From Brevundimonas bacteroides DSM 4726 (GTDB lineage Bacteria; Pseudomonadota; Alphaproteobacteria; Caulobacterales; Caulobacteraceae), in contig NZ_JNIX01000010.1 in the NCBI RefSeq assembly GCF_000701445.1, positions 124,001 through 188,000 on the forward strand: 64,000 bases of DNA, given 5' to 3'. The notes beneath the pieces were generated by a model, which worked only from the letters and a program-made list of their open reading frames with translations, searched no databases and had not been told where the DNA came from. Below, piece after piece: positions 25,595 through 34,700 of the stretch; position 1 is the first letter of the stretch; every line of letters starts with the position of its first letter. A program made the translations under genes and the position numbers.

Positions 25595-25932
25595 CAGGCG
25601 TCCTTCGCGAGCTTGGCGTGCAGTCCGTCGACCCAGCTCTTGCCCGCCTCGCCACCCCAGAGCAGCCAGGCGATGTATCCCGCCGAGGGCTTGTCCTTGT
25701 CGGCCCAGCCCTTGCCCTGCTTGTCCACCGAGTGGCGGGCGAAGTAGCTGTACATCGACTTGATGTCCCGCTCGCTGACAACCTCACGATTCTTGAGCTG
25801 ATTGGCCCGCCGGCGGCCGACGTCCGTGCCCCCGCGGCCGTGCTCCTCACGCAGCTTCAGGCCCTTTTGCGCTTCCTTGGCCACTGCGGCCGGCGGGGTG
25901 CGCTGCTTTTCGGTCAGTTCGGACGCAGCCAT
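25594..25932 (-). CDS. Small protein of the phage-associated GYIAWLLWGG type
   Basis: A 112-residue protein: Lys/Glu-rich start, AKEAQKGLKLREEHGRGGTD, then RRANQLKNREVVSERDIK, MYSYFARHSVD and KPSAGYIAWLLWGGEAGKSW. This pattern resembles a short domain I know from phage-encoded head or protease proteins and from stand-alone bacterial and phage hypotheticals; no function is established. It may bind nucleic acid, given its charged N-terminus, but that is inference. It sits between a 50-residue gene (2-base gap) and topoisomerase IB (1-base overlap), which points to a shared job. Confidence 0.7.
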   Translation of the reverse strand: MAASELTEKQRTPPAAVAKEAQKGLKLREEHGRGGTDVGRRRANQLKNREVVSERDIKSMYSYFARHSVDKQGKGWADKDKPSAGYIAWLLWGGEAGKSWVDGLHAKLAKDA

Positions 25933-25934
25933 CG

Positions 25935-26087
25935 TCAGGGAACCACGCCCGTCTGCGGGCCGACGCCGTCTTCGTCCACATCCTCGGGCGGCAGGACGCC
26001 GTCGCGCCGCGCCCGCTCTTCCAGCGTCTCGGCGTCTTCCTCCAGGTCCCCGACCTCTTCGGAACGATCCAGCGGCGTGTCGGACAT
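25935..26087 (-). CDS. Small acidic protein, unknown
   Basis: A 50-residue open frame starting MSDTPLDRSEEVGDLEEDAE and ending GVGPQTGVVP, preceded by a strong ribosome site (AGAAGGAG, seven bases before ATG). It is very acidic, with many Asp and Glu, and has no membrane segment or cysteine. It ends two bases before the 112-residue gene and so is probably first in the topoisomerase IB operon. It is probably disordered. The longer open frame that includes it has no signal of its own. Confidence 0.62.
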   Translation of the reverse strand: MSDTPLDRSEEVGDLEEDAETLEERARRDGVLPPEDVDEDGVGPQTGVVP

Positions 26088-26177
26088 CGGCGTCTCCTTC
26101 TCGCCCTTGAAAGGCGCGGACCCGCCGGCGCGTTCCACCGCCTTGACCGCGTCGTCCGGACGCGGGACCACCGCCCC

Positions 26178-26996
26178 ATGAACTATCGCCACAGCTTCCA
26201 CGCCGGGAACTTCGCCGACCTGGTCAAGCACGCTCTCGTGCTCTGGCTGCTGAAGACGCGACACGCCGCGGGGCCGGTCATGGTGCTCGACACCCACGCC
26301 GGGGCGGGGCTCTACGACCTGACCGGCGACGCGGCGCGGTCGCGCGAAGCCGAGGCCGGCGTCGCGCGCCTGATGGCGGCCGAGGCGCGACCGCCGTTGA
26401 TCGAGGCCCTGGCTTCCGAGGTCGCGGCGCTGAACCCGGACAGCCAGGTGCGCTTCTACCCCGGCTCCCCGGTCCTGATCGCCCGGGCCCTGCGCGCGGA
26501 CGACCACTACGTCGGCTTCGAGCTGCGCGAGGAGGTCGCCGGCCTTCTGCGAGAAAGCCTGCGCGACTTCCCCGGCGCGCGCGGCGAGATCGGCGACGGC
26601 TACGACCTCGTCCGGGCGGAGGCCAGGCAGGCGAGAGGGGCCCTGGTCCTGATCGACCCGCCGTTCGAACGCCCCGACGACTACCTCCGCGCCGCCGAGA
26701 CCGCAGGCGCCATCGTGAACGCCGACCCCGACGCGATCGTCGCCGTCTGGACCCCGCTCAAGGACCTGGAGACCTTCGACGGTTTCCTGCGTCGGCTAGC
26801 CGCCGCCACCACCGCCCCGACCCTGATTGCCGAGGCGCGGCTGCGGCCCCTGACCGATCCGATGAAGATGAACGGCTGCGCCATGGTGATCGTCAACCCG
26901 CCCGCCGGAACTGACGCGGCGGCGACCGAAATCTGCGGCTGGGTGGCCGACACGCTCGGCGACGCGGGCGCGCGGGCCGAGGTCTGGCGCGCCTAG
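26178..26996 (+). CDS. rlmJ: 23S rRNA (adenine-2030-N6)-methyltransferase RlmJ
   Basis: A 272-residue methyltransferase that modifies A2030 of 23S rRNA. The family opening MNYRHSFHAGNFADLVKHAL is diagnostic. The SAM-binding stretch VLDTHAGAGLYDL and the catalytic motif LIDPPFERPDDY are intact; the late MNGCAMVIVNPP is also characteristic. It is divergent from the small-gene/topoisomerase operon, with 90 bases between the starts, and converges with the ABM-domain gene, their TAG stops overlapping in a CTAG. Confidence 0.95.
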   Translation: MNYRHSFHAGNFADLVKHALVLWLLKTRHAAGPVMVLDTHAGAGLYDLTGDAARSREAEAGVARLMAAEARPPLIEALASEVAALNPDSQVRFYPGSPVLIARALRADDHYVGFELREEVAGLLRESLRDFPGARGEIGDGYDLVRAEARQARGALVLIDPPFERPDDYLRAAETAGAIVNADPDAIVAVWTPLKDLETFDGFLRRLAAATTAPTLIAEARLRPLTDPMKMNGCAMVIVNPPAGTDAAATEICGWVADTLGDAGARAEVWRA

Positions 26997-27298
26997 CCGA
27001 TCACCTCGCCGGCCTCGTAGAGGTTCGGCTCAAAGGTCGCGATGGCCATGATCGGGCCCATGGCGGCGGCGACCGCCTCGTTGCGCGTCATCGCTTTCCA
27101 GTCCTCGACCGAGCGCCAGACGGCGTGATTGGCGACCGTCTTGCCGTTCAGCCCGCGATGCAGTGTCGCCGAGACGAAGCCCGGTAGCCCGACCTGGGCG
27201 CGGGTCAGGGCCGCCAGCAACTCCAGCAACTCGTCCTGCTTCTCCGGCTGGACCTTGAAGACGTTGATCAGGACGACGGGCGCGTCATCGGCGTCCAT
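26993..27298 (-). CDS. Antibiotic biosynthesis monooxygenase (ABM) domain protein
   Basis: A 101-residue single ferredoxin-like ABM domain: VVLINVFKVQPEKQDELLEL, GLPGFVSATLHRGLNG and VANHAVWRSVEDWKAM. Such dimeric proteins act as monooxygenases, heme-handling or unknown enzymes. Nothing in the sequence tells which. It converges on rlmJ and is divergent from the glutamine amidotransferase gene. Confidence 0.82.
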   Translation of the reverse strand: MDADDAPVVLINVFKVQPEKQDELLELLAALTRAQVGLPGFVSATLHRGLNGKTVANHAVWRSVEDWKAMTRNEAVAAAMGPIMAIATFEPNLYEAGEVIG

Positions 27299-27410
27299 AG
27301 TGGCACTCGGGTCTGGCGGTCGGCGACGGCACCGACGCGGGCCCTCTAGCGCATTCCGTCGCCATGCGCCCTACATGAGCGACATTCGTCCCCAACCTCG
27401 CGGAGCATCC

Positions 27411-28100
27411 ATGCCGACCATCGCCGTGCTGGAGACCGGCCGTCCGCCTGCCGCGCTTTCGCCCGCCCACGGCGACTACCCGTCGATGTTCGCGGCGTTG
27501 CTGGGCGAGGGGTTCGACACCCGCGCCTTCGACATCCAGGCCGGCGACCTGCCCGACATCACCGCCTTCGACGGCGCGATCATCACCGGCTCGGCGGCGG
27601 GCGTTTACGAGGACCATGCCTGGATCCCGCCCCTGCTGGACTGGATCCGGCGCGCGCGCGGTCGGACACGCCTCGTCGGCGTCTGCTTCGGCCATCAGGC
27701 CATGGCCCAGGCGCTGGGCGGACATGTCGAGAAGTCCGAGCGCGGCTGGGGCGTCGGCCTGCACCGCTATCGCGTGGTCGAAGCGCAGCCCTGGATGAGC
27801 CCGCTGTTGCCGGAGATCGCCCTGTCGTGCTCGCACCAGGACCAGGTCGTCGTGAAGCCCGACGACGCCCGCGTCATCCTCGCCAGCGGCTTCACCCCGT
27901 TCGCCGGCCTCGCCTGGGACGACGACGCCATCTCGCTTCAGCCCCACCCCGAGTTCAGCCGCGCCTTCACCGGCGCCCTAGTCGAGGGCCGTCGCGGGCG
28001 GATCGAGGATGCGGTGGTGGATCAGGCTGCCGAAAGCCTGAAAACTGAGGACGACCGGGCGGTGGTGGGCGACTGGATCGGACGTTTCCTGGTTGGTTGA
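27411..28100 (+). CDS. Type 1 glutamine amidotransferase
   Basis: A 229-residue class I glutamine amidotransferase domain. The nucleophile C92 is in GVCFGHQAMAQALGG and the His/Glu pair H179/E181 in QPHPEFS, so the triad is complete. It is free-standing, of the kind often labelled GMP-synthase-like; some relatives hydrolyse gamma-glutamyl compounds. I chose the ATG at 27411 because GGAG sits at the right distance; another in-frame ATG is at 27375. The partner or substrate is unknown. It converges with hemF. Confidence 0.88.
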   Translation: MPTIAVLETGRPPAALSPAHGDYPSMFAALLGEGFDTRAFDIQAGDLPDITAFDGAIITGSAAGVYEDHAWIPPLLDWIRRARGRTRLVGVCFGHQAMAQALGGHVEKSERGWGVGLHRYRVVEAQPWMSPLLPEIALSCSHQDQVVVKPDDARVILASGFTPFAGLAWDDDAISLQPHPEFSRAFTGALVEGRRGRIEDAVVDQAAESLKTEDDRAVVGDWIGRFLVG

Positions 28101-28110
28101 GCCTGTCAGC

Positions 28111-28998
28111 CTAGGGCCACTTCACCACGGGCGGCATCGAGCTCAGGATCGATTCGACATTCCCGCCCGTCTTGAGCCCGAAGGTGGTCCCGCGGTCGTA
28201 GAGCAGGTTGAACTCGACGTAACGGCCCCGACGGATCAGCTGTTCCTCCCGCTCCTCGGGCGTCCAGCGCTCGGTCATGCGCCGACGCACGATGGCGGAA
28301 TAGGTGTCCAGAAACGCCATCCCGACATCGCGGGTGAAGGCGAAATCCTTGGCATATTCGCCGCTGTCATGGTGGTCGTAGAAGATGCCGCCGATGCCGC
28401 GCATTTCGTTCCGGTGCGGCAGCATGAAGTACTCGTCGCACCACTGCTTGTACTTGGCGTACCAGCTCGGATCGTAGGCGTCGCAGGGCGCGCGCATGCC
28501 AGCGTGGAAGGCAATGGTGTCCGGCGCCTCTTGCGTGCGTTCGACGTCCAGCACCGGCGTCAGGTCGGCCCCGCCGCCGAACCAGCTCCTGGTCGTGGCG
28601 ATGAAGCGGGTGTTCATGTGAACGGCCGGGACCTTCGGGCTGACCGGATGGCAGATCAGACTGATGCCGGTGGCGTAGAAGCGCGGGTCCTCCTCCGCGC
28701 CCGGGACGTTCTTCGCATAGTCCGCCGGAAACTCTCCATGGACGGTCGAGACGTGGACGCCGACCTTCTCGAACAGGCGGCCATGCATCATGCCCATAAC
28801 CCCGCCGCCGCCCTCGTGCCGGCTCCAAGGTGTGCGCACGAACCGGCCCGGCTCGCCCGGAAACAGATCGGCGGGCGCTTCGTCCTCCAGCGCCTCGAAC
28901 CCGGCGTGGATGCGGTCCCTGAGAGTCTCGAACCAGGCGCGGGTCTCGACCTTCTTCTGGTCCAGGGTCGGGGCGTCGGCGGCGTGGGCTTGGCTCAT
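28111..28998 (-). CDS. hemF: Oxygen-dependent coproporphyrinogen III oxidase
   Basis: A 295-residue HemF, which decarboxylates coproporphyrinogen III to protoporphyrinogen IX with oxygen in haem synthesis. Family signatures are [64 protein letters not shown] and [14 protein letters not shown]. The final PPVVKWP resembles the usual C-terminus. The open frame extends far upstream, across the M20 peptidase gene on the other strand, but ATG at 28998 fits the family. It indicates aerobic growth. Confidence 0.96.
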   Translation of the reverse strand: MSQAHAADAPTLDQKKVETRAWFETLRDRIHAGFEALEDEAPADLFPGEPGRFVRTPWSRHEGGGGVMGMMHGRLFEKVGVHVSTVHGEFPADYAKNVPGAEEDPRFYATGISLICHPVSPKVPAVHMNTRFIATTRSWFGGGADLTPVLDVERTQEAPDTIAFHAGMRAPCDAYDPSWYAKYKQWCDEYFMLPHRNEMRGIGGIFYDHHDSGEYAKDFAFTRDVGMAFLDTYSAIVRRRMTERWTPEEREEQLIRRGRYVEFNLLYDRGTTFGLKTGGNVESILSSMPPVVKWP

Positions 28999-29100
28999 GG
29001 CGATGTTGAACCATGCTTCGGACGCGCCGTCACCTCGCAGCCCCGTCGCTTTACCCCCGGGCCGTCGTCGGTCAGGGTGCCAGTGTTCCGGAGACACCCC

Positions 29101-30393
29101 ATGCGCCTGCTTATGTCCGCCATCGCCAGCCTGACACTGGTCACCCCGGTCCTCGCCCAAACGCTTGAGGCCGAGCGGACCATCGTCTCGACCGTCGTCG
29201 CCGAGCACGATCGCCACATCGCCCTGCTCGAGCGGATGGTGAACCAGAACTCCGGCACCCTGAACGCCGACGGTGTGCGCGCCACGGCCGAAATAGTCCG
29301 GGCCGAGCTGGAGCCTCTGGGCTTCGACGTGCGCTGGATCGACATGAGCCAGACCGGTCGCGCCGGGCACCTCGTCGCGACGCACGACGGCAGCGGAAAG
29401 AACGTGCTCCTGATCGGTCACCTCGACACCGTGTTCGAGCCCGACAGCCCGTTCCAGACCTTTGTCCGCGACGGCTCGCGCGCGACCGGCCCCGGCGTCG
29501 GCGACGACAAGGGTGGGGTGGTGGTCATCATTGCGGCCTTGCGGGCCATGCAGGCGGCCGGAACGCTGGAAGGCTCGAACATCACTGTCTTCCTGACCGG
29601 CGACGAGGAACGGCCAGGCGCGCCGCTGGAGGTCGCCCGCTGGGACCTGATCGAGGCCGGCCGCGCCGCCGACTACGCGCTCGAGTTCGAAAACCTGGCC
29701 ACCGAGAACGGCGCGGAGTTCGGCACCATCGCCCGTCGCAGCTCCTCCAGCTGGACCCTGACGACCGGAGGCCGAACCGGCCATTCCAGCGGGGTGTTCA
29801 ACGACACGCTCGGCTATGGCGCGATCTATGAGATGGCGCGGATCCTGGACACGTTTCGGCGCGAGCTGCCGGAGCCGAACCTAACCTACAACGTCGGCGT
29901 CATCGCCGGCGGCACCCCGGCCGGGATCGACGCCCACGGCTTCCGCGTCGAGGCATCGGGCAAGACCAACATCGTGGCCGAGACCGCCATCGCGCGCGGC
30001 GACCTGCGCACCCTGACGCCGGAACAGGACGCCCGCGTCCGTGCCCGCATGACCGGGATCGTGACCCAGAACCTGCCACGCACCAGGGCCGAGCTGGTCT
30101 TCGCCGACGACGGCTATCCGCCGATGGCTCCGACTGCCGGCAACATCGCCCTGCTGGGGCGTCTGAACCAGGTCAACCGCGACCTCGGCCTGTCCGAGAT
30201 GGCCCCCTTCGATCCCGCCCGGCGCGGGGCAGCCGACAGCGGCTTCGTCGCCGCCGACGTCGACACGCTCGGCGGCCTCGGCGTCGCCGGCGGCGGGGCC
30301 CATGCCGAGGGCGAATGGGCCGACCTCGACAGCCTTGTCCGCCAGGCCCAGCGGGCGGCCGTCCTGATCGGGCGGCTCAGCCTGGGTGACTGA
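29101..30393 (+). CDS. Secreted M20 family metallopeptidase
   Basis: A 430-residue exported peptidase of the glutamate carboxypeptidase group. A signal peptide ([20 protein letters not shown]) is followed by the M20 metal and catalytic motifs: [10 protein letters not shown] (H107, D109), [10 protein letters not shown] (metal-bridging Asp), LTGDEERPG (catalytic Glu) and a late GGAHAEGEW with a metal His. The dimerisation domain is in the middle ([15 protein letters not shown]). GGAG precedes the ATG. It is probably periplasmic and acts on peptides or N-acyl amino acids. It is divergent from hemF and followed by a small membrane protein and an M19 dipeptidase. Confidence 0.92.
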   Translation: MRLLMSAIASLTLVTPVLAQTLEAERTIVSTVVAEHDRHIALLERMVNQNSGTLNADGVRATAEIVRAELEPLGFDVRWIDMSQTGRAGHLVATHDGSGKNVLLIGHLDTVFEPDSPFQTFVRDGSRATGPGVGDDKGGVVVIIAALRAMQAAGTLEGSNITVFLTGDEERPGAPLEVARWDLIEAGRAADYALEFENLATENGAEFGTIARRSSSSWTLTTGGRTGHSSGVFNDTLGYGAIYEMARILDTFRRELPEPNLTYNVGVIAGGTPAGIDAHGFRVEASGKTNIVAETAIARGDLRTLTPEQDARVRARMTGIVTQNLPRTRAELVFADDGYPPMAPTAGNIALLGRLNQVNRDLGLSEMAPFDPARRGAADSGFVAADVDTLGGLGVAGGGAHAEGEWADLDSLVRQAQRAAVLIGRLSLGD

Positions 30394-30410
30394 GCGTGTT
30401 ACAAGGCCGC

Positions 30411-30674
30411 ATGTTTCGTCGAAGTCCCAGCGATCACCAGATCTCACAGCTTCCGGCATCGACCTGGCGCTATTTTCGATGGCTAGCGTCCGTGGTTACG
30501 ATTGTCGGCATCGGCATCTCGTTAATGGCGCTTGGCTTGGCGGCGTCTTGGGCCGAAAGCGGACTGCTGGCGGAGCTTTGGCCCCAGCTTGTCGCCCGAG
30601 GCGGGGCAGGCCTGCTTTTGGGCGGCTCGGGTTTGCTCGCTTATCGCTGGCTTGGTCGTCGTCGACCAAGCTAG
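30411..30674 (+). CDS. Small two-helix membrane protein, unknown
   Basis: An 87-residue protein with two hydrophobic segments (SVVTIVGIGISLMALGLAA and a second around GGAGLLLGGSGLLAYRWL), a basic N-terminus and an RRR C-terminus. I do not recognise the family. AAGG lies five bases before the ATG; a GTG 15 bases upstream is an alternative. It lies between two secreted peptidase genes in the same direction, so it may be co-transcribed. Confidence 0.6.
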   Translation: MFRRSPSDHQISQLPASTWRYFRWLASVVTIVGIGISLMALGLAASWAESGLLAELWPQLVARGGAGLLLGGSGLLAYRWLGRRRPS

Positions 30675-30710
30675 GCTGGTGAAGCCGATTTTGCTTACAA
30701 AGGCTGTTCC

Positions 30711-31967
30711 ATGATCCGCGCCCTGACGCTCGCCGTCTGCTCCCTTGCTCTCGCTCTTCCGGCCGCCGCCCAGACCGCCGATGAGGCCCGCGCCCGGCGC
30801 ATCCTGGAGCGCACGCCGCTGATCGACGGCCACAACGACCTGCCCTGGGCGCTCCGCCAGGGTCACGGATCCGATCCCCACGCCGTCGATCTGACGACCA
30901 ATCTCGACGCCAGCACCGACCTCCACACCGACATCCCGCGCCTGCGCGCCGGCGGCGTCGGTGGCCAGTTCTGGTCGGTCTACGTCCCTGCCAGCCTGAC
31001 GCCGGTCGAGGCGGCCAAGGCGACGTTCGAGCAGATCGACGTGGTCCGCCGCATGGTCGCCGCCCATCCCGACGTCTTCGAGCTGGCCTCCACCGCCGAA
31101 GACATCGTCCGCGTCCACCGCGCCGGGCGGATCGCGTCGCTGATGGGCATCGAGGGCGGCTATTCGATCGACGACTCGCTCGGCCTGCTACGGGAGTTCC
31201 ACGAGGCTGGCGTCCGCTACATGACCCTGACCCATTCGCGCACGACGTCCTGGGCCGACAGCGCCACCGACGCTCCGCGCCATGGCGGTCTGTCGCCGTT
31301 CGGCGAGGCGGTGGTGCGCGAGATGAACCGGCTCGGCATGCTGGTCGACCTCAGCCACGTCTCGGAAGAGACCATGCTCGATGCCATGCGGGTATCGGAA
31401 GCGCCCGTGATCTTCTCCCATTCTTCCGCGCGCGGCGTGACGGACCATCCCCGGAACGTGCCCGACAGCGTGCTGCGCCTCATGCCCGAGGACGGCGGGG
31501 TGGTGATGGTCACCTTCGTCCCCGGCTTCATCAATGAGACCTTCCGGGCCTGGAGCGCGGCCCGCGCGGCCGAACAGGCGCGGCTCGGGTCGCTGGAACC
31601 CGGCGATCCAGCGGCTGTGCGCGCCGGCATGGACGCCTGGGACGCCGCCAATCCGGTGCCGGCGACGGGCGTCGCCGACGTCGTGGCGCACATCCAGCAT
31701 ATGCGGGACGTGGCGGGGATCGATCACGTCGGCATCGGCGGCGACTTCGACGGCGTGCCGCGCCTGCCGACGGGCGTCGAGGGCGTCGACGCCTATCCGC
31801 GAATCCTGGCGGCCCTGATGGCGCAGGGTTGGAGCGAGGCCGATATCCGCAAGCTGGCGGGCGAGAACGTGCTGAGGGTCATGCGGGCGACCGAGGCCGT
31901 GGCGCGGGCCAAGGCGGAAGAGCGGCCGTCGCTGGCGGCGATCGAGACCGCGGATACGCCCGAGTAG
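30711..31967 (+). CDS. Membrane dipeptidase (M19 family)
   Basis: A 418-residue zinc dipeptidase with a signal peptide (cleavage near PAAAQT). The first metal motif LIDGHNDLPWALRQ (H41, D43) is present, as are IEGGYSIDDSLGLLREF with the bridging Glu, YMTLTHSRTTSWADS, VDLSHVSEETM and IFSHSSARGVTDHPRNV, and VGIGGDFDGVPRLP. This is the renal-dipeptidase-like family that cleaves dipeptides and some beta-lactams. It is probably periplasmic and works with the M20 peptidase upstream to use peptides. Confidence 0.95.
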   Translation: MIRALTLAVCSLALALPAAAQTADEARARRILERTPLIDGHNDLPWALRQGHGSDPHAVDLTTNLDASTDLHTDIPRLRAGGVGGQFWSVYVPASLTPVEAAKATFEQIDVVRRMVAAHPDVFELASTAEDIVRVHRAGRIASLMGIEGGYSIDDSLGLLREFHEAGVRYMTLTHSRTTSWADSATDAPRHGGLSPFGEAVVREMNRLGMLVDLSHVSEETMLDAMRVSEAPVIFSHSSARGVTDHPRNVPDSVLRLMPEDGGVVMVTFVPGFINETFRAWSAARAAEQARLGSLEPGDPAAVRAGMDAWDAANPVPATGVADVVAHIQHMRDVAGIDHVGIGGDFDGVPRLPTGVEGVDAYPRILAALMAQGWSEADIRKLAGENVLRVMRATEAVARAKAEERPSLAAIETADTPE

Positions 31968-31971
31968 GCGA

Positions 31972-32556
31972 CTATTCGGCGGCAGCGCGGCGGAGCGCCA
32001 TGAAAGCGGCCTTGCCGTGGATTTCCGGGCCTCGGTCGTCGTCGGCGGCAAGCCAGGATTCGGTGGCCATGCGCAGCATGCCGACGGCGGTGGTCGCGAC
32101 CACGCGGGCCTGAAGGTCGTCAGCAGGCAGGCCTTTGCGAGCGGCCAAGGCGGCTGCCATGCGCTGTTCGATCGCTTCGTATTTGGCATGGTCCCCAGCG
32201 CGCAGAGCGGGCGTATCGTGGATGAGGCGGGCCAGAGCCCGGGCCTCGGGGCCCTGGAAGTCCTGGGCCATGTCCGTGAGCGCGTGCTCGGCCATTTCCA
32301 GCAGGGGCTCGTCGGCGGGGCGGCGCGCGATGGCGGCCTCGATCAGTTCGGAGAGGCCGGCCTTGGTCGAAAGGACGATGTCCTCCTTGGAGCCGAAATA
32401 GTGGAACAGGCTGCGGCGCGAGACGCCGGCCGCAGAGGCGATGTCATCGAGCGTCGTCGCCTCGAAGCCCTGGCGCGCGAACAGGGCCAGCGCCGCCTGA
32501 TGGATGCGGGCATGGGTGTCGGCGCGTTTTCGTTCGCGCAGGCCGGGTTGTTCCAT
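31972..32556 (-). CDS. TetR-family transcriptional regulator
   Basis: A 194-residue regulator. The N-terminal helix-turn-helix reads ALFARQGFEATTLDDIASAA then VSRRSLFHYFGSKEDI, a standard TetR domain; the C-terminal ligand domain is typical in length, and RALARLIHDTPALRAGDHAKYE is a common C-terminal motif. I chose ATG at 32556; an ATG at 32577 is possible, but it would lie inside the palindromic control region. It is divergent from an SDR oxidoreductase, its likely target, across 91 bases. Confidence 0.9.
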   Translation of the reverse strand: MEQPGLRERKRADTHARIHQAALALFARQGFEATTLDDIASAAGVSRRSLFHYFGSKEDIVLSTKAGLSELIEAAIARRPADEPLLEMAEHALTDMAQDFQGPEARALARLIHDTPALRAGDHAKYEAIEQRMAAALAARKGLPADDLQARVVATTAVGMLRMATESWLAADDDRGPEIHGKAAFMALRRAAAE

Positions 32557-32563
32557 CGCGGTT

Positions 32564-32593
32564 TGCACCTCTTGCATATTTGCACGCGGTGCA
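32564..32593. promoter_or_regulatory. Probable TetR operator between the TetR and SDR genes
   Basis: TGCAC-GCG-GTGCA (32581-32593) is a perfect dyad. TGCACC at 32564-32569 and GGTGCA at 32588-32593 give a larger nested dyad, and TTTGCAC occurs twice. The site lies between the divergent starts, where a TetR repressor would control both genes. Confidence 0.55.
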
Positions 32594-32647
32594 GGTATGT
32601 CTAGCGACCGTTTCGACTTCGGCTTGGACACCTAGAGGACTGCTCCC

Positions 32648-33580
32648 ATGACCTGGACCCCCCGCGACATTCCCGAACAGACCGGCCGTCTGGTCATCGT
32701 GACCGGCGCCAACAGCGGAACCGGCTACGAGACCGCGCTGGAGTTGGCCCGCAAGGGAGCCGAGGTGGTCCTGGCCGTGCGTGATGTCAACCGGGGCAAG
32801 GCGGCGGCGAAGCGCATCCGACGCGAGGCGCCCAAGGCGCGACTCAGGGTCGAAGCGCTGGATCTGTCGAAGCAGAGATCGGTGACCGCGTTCGCGGAGC
32901 GGATGCTGGCGGATGGATCGCCGATCCATGCGCTGGTGAACAATGCGGGCATCATGGCGGTGGAGCCCCGGCAGGAGACGGAGGACGGCCACGAGCTACA
33001 GTGGGCGACGAACTATCTGGGGCACTTCGCCCTGACGGCGCGGCTGATGCCGCTGCTGAAGGCGGGGTCGGCGCGGGTGGTGCAACTGTCGAGCATCATG
33101 CATCGGCAGGGACGGTTGCGATTTGACGATCTGAACTATCGGACGGGCTACAAGCCCTGGCCGGTCTATCAGCAGTCCAAGCTGGCGATGCTGATGTTCG
33201 GGCTGGAGCTGGATCGGAGAAGCCAGGCGAATGGGTGGGGCCTGACCAGCGTGGTCGCGCATCCGGGCTATGCGAGGACCGGGCTGATCGGGTCGGGGCC
33301 GCTGGGGCGCCGGCCGGTCAGCCGGGCGATGATGCAGTTGGTCTATCGGCCGTTCATCGAGCCGTTCATCAGCCATTCTGCGGCGGACGGGGCCTTGCCG
33401 ATCCTGATGGCGGCGACCGATCCGGCGATCAGGCCGGGAGCCTTCGTCGGGCCACAGAAGGCGAAGGAGATGAAGGGTCCGCCGGGGCCGGCGAAGGCGG
33501 AGCCGCACGCCTTGGTCGAGGCCGACGCGGCGCGGCTGTTCGACATGACGGAGCAGGAGCTCGGCGTTCGTTTCGCATAG
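32648..33580 (+). CDS. Short-chain dehydrogenase/reductase
   Basis: A 310-residue SDR enzyme. The cofactor motif is VTGANSGTGYETA (residues 18-30), followed by NNAGIM, the catalytic Ser in VVQLSSIMH and the Tyr/Lys pair in VYQQSKLAM. The Arg after the second strand (AVRDVNRGK) suggests NADP(H). The C-terminal extension is like that of the retinol-dehydrogenase-like/WWOX-like branch of SDRs, but the substrate cannot be told. AGAGGAC precedes the ATG. It is divergent from a TetR regulator, with an operator-like dyad between them. Confidence 0.92.
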   Translation: MTWTPRDIPEQTGRLVIVTGANSGTGYETALELARKGAEVVLAVRDVNRGKAAAKRIRREAPKARLRVEALDLSKQRSVTAFAERMLADGSPIHALVNNAGIMAVEPRQETEDGHELQWATNYLGHFALTARLMPLLKAGSARVVQLSSIMHRQGRLRFDDLNYRTGYKPWPVYQQSKLAMLMFGLELDRRSQANGWGLTSVVAHPGYARTGLIGSGPLGRRPVSRAMMQLVYRPFIEPFISHSAADGALPILMAATDPAIRPGAFVGPQKAKEMKGPPGPAKAEPHALVEADAARLFDMTEQELGVRFA

Positions 33581-33687
33581 GCGAAGCACAGACTTGTGAA
33601 GCCCGCGACATTCTGTCCGGCGACGGACAGGCGTATGCTGCATGGCGCGTTATCGGAACGAAGCAGGCGTTGGGAGGCGCTGTCGTT

Positions 33688-34164
33688 ATGATGTCACGCG
33701 TACAAAAGGGCATGGTCGCGGGTTTCTTCGCCACCGTCGCCGTATCGATCCTCGAAGCCGTGAACGTGGTGACGGGTCCCTGGACCCAGCCGTTTCCGTC
33801 GGTGGTCGCCACCCTGATCGGCATGGAGGGCAATCTGCTCGTCGGCTGGATCGCCCACTTCCTGGTGGGGACCGTCTTGCTGGGCGCGCTGTTCGGCGTG
33901 CTGTGTCCGAGGGTGCCGACCCAGACGCCGGAGACCAAGGGCATCGTCTTCGCCGTCGTCGCCTGGGTGGTGATGATGGCCGGGGCCGTGATGTTCGGCG
34001 ATCCCCGGATGTTCAACCAGGGCGGCGGCTTCGCCGTCGTGGCCTGGATGCTGGCGACCCACATCGTCTTCGGCATCGTGCTGGGCAACGTCTATGCCCG
34101 GCTGGTGGAGCGCGGGAAGCGGGCCCACCACGGCGACATGAGCGGGGCGGCCCCCGCTCACTGA
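33688..34164 (+). CDS. Four-helix integral membrane protein (DUF6789-like)
   Basis: A 158-residue membrane protein with four hydrophobic helices: MVAGFFATVAVSILEAV, LLVGWIAHFLVGTVLLGALF, GIVFAVVAWVVMMAGAVMF and FAVVAWMLATHIVFGIVLG. The spacing and the helix-1 style (QKGMVAGFFATVAV) resemble small DUF6789-type proteins; function unknown. GGGAGG lies about 10 bases before the ATG at 33688, with another ATG right after it. It converges with the ATP synthase F0 operon. Confidence 0.75.
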   Translation: MMSRVQKGMVAGFFATVAVSILEAVNVVTGPWTQPFPSVVATLIGMEGNLLVGWIAHFLVGTVLLGALFGVLCPRVPTQTPETKGIVFAVVAWVVMMAGAVMFGDPRMFNQGGGFAVVAWMLATHIVFGIVLGNVYARLVERGKRAHHGDMSGAAPAH

Positions 34165-34184
34165 GCCCCGAGGGGCCCGCCTGA

Positions 34185-34700
34185 CTAGTTCAGACGGGTC
34201 CCGATCTGGGCGATGGCGGCGTCGAGCAGCGGGTCGGTCTTCGCGCCGGCCGCGCGGGCGGCGAGGATGGTCTCGGCGGCATGAGCAGCGACGTCGGCGG
34301 CGGCGGCCTTCACTTCGGCGGCGGCCTGGGCTTCGGCCGAGGCGATCCGGCGTTCGGCCATGGCCTGACGGCGGGCGAGCGCCTCTTCCAGCTTGGCCTT
34401 GGCCTCGGCTTCCATCAGGCGGGCGTCGGCTTCCGCGGCGGCCAGCATGGCCTTGGACTGGGCTTCGGCCTCAGCCTTTTCGGCGCGGATCTGAGCGAGC
34501 AGGGCTTCGGCTTCGGCGCGCAGGCGGGCGGCCTCGTCGAGCTCGGACTGGATTTTGGCGGCCTTGGCGTCCAGCTGGCCGGCGACCAGTTTCGGCACGC
34601 CCGCGACCGCCAGGATCACGAAGAACAGCACCAGGCCAACGCCGACCCACAGTTCCGGGTTGGAGATGTTCCAGAAATAGCCTTCGAGGAAGTGGGGCAT
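34185..34700 (-). CDS. atpF: ATP synthase F0 subunit b
   Basis: A 171-residue peripheral stalk subunit: one N-terminal membrane helix ([20 protein letters not shown]), then a long Ala/Glu-rich coiled coil that links F0 to F1. It is last in the visible F0 operon. Its ATG overlaps the stop of subunit b' by one base (TAATG). Alphaproteobacteria carry both b and b' in one stalk; this copy is assigned b because its membrane segment and order match that arrangement. No F1 genes are in this window, so F0 and F1 are in separate loci, which is normal for this group. Confidence 0.93.
   Translation of the reverse strand: MPHFLEGYFWNISNPELWVGVGLVLFFVILAVAGVPKLVAGQLDAKAAKIQSELDEAARLRAEAEALLAQIRAEKAEAEAQSKAMLAAAEADARLMEAEAKAKLEEALARRQAMAERRIASAEAQAAAEVKAAAADVAAHAAETILAARAAGAKTDPLLDAAIAQIGTRLN

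Noticed and set aside
24575..26996. Overlapping CTAG at two pairs of converging stops (24575-24578 and 26993-26996)
   Set aside because: Two TAG stops facing each other automatically make CTAG when tightly packed; this needs no further explanation.
29001..29784. Long N-terminal extension of the hemF frame
   Set aside because: It is antisense to the M20 peptidase; hemF is complete from ATG 28998.
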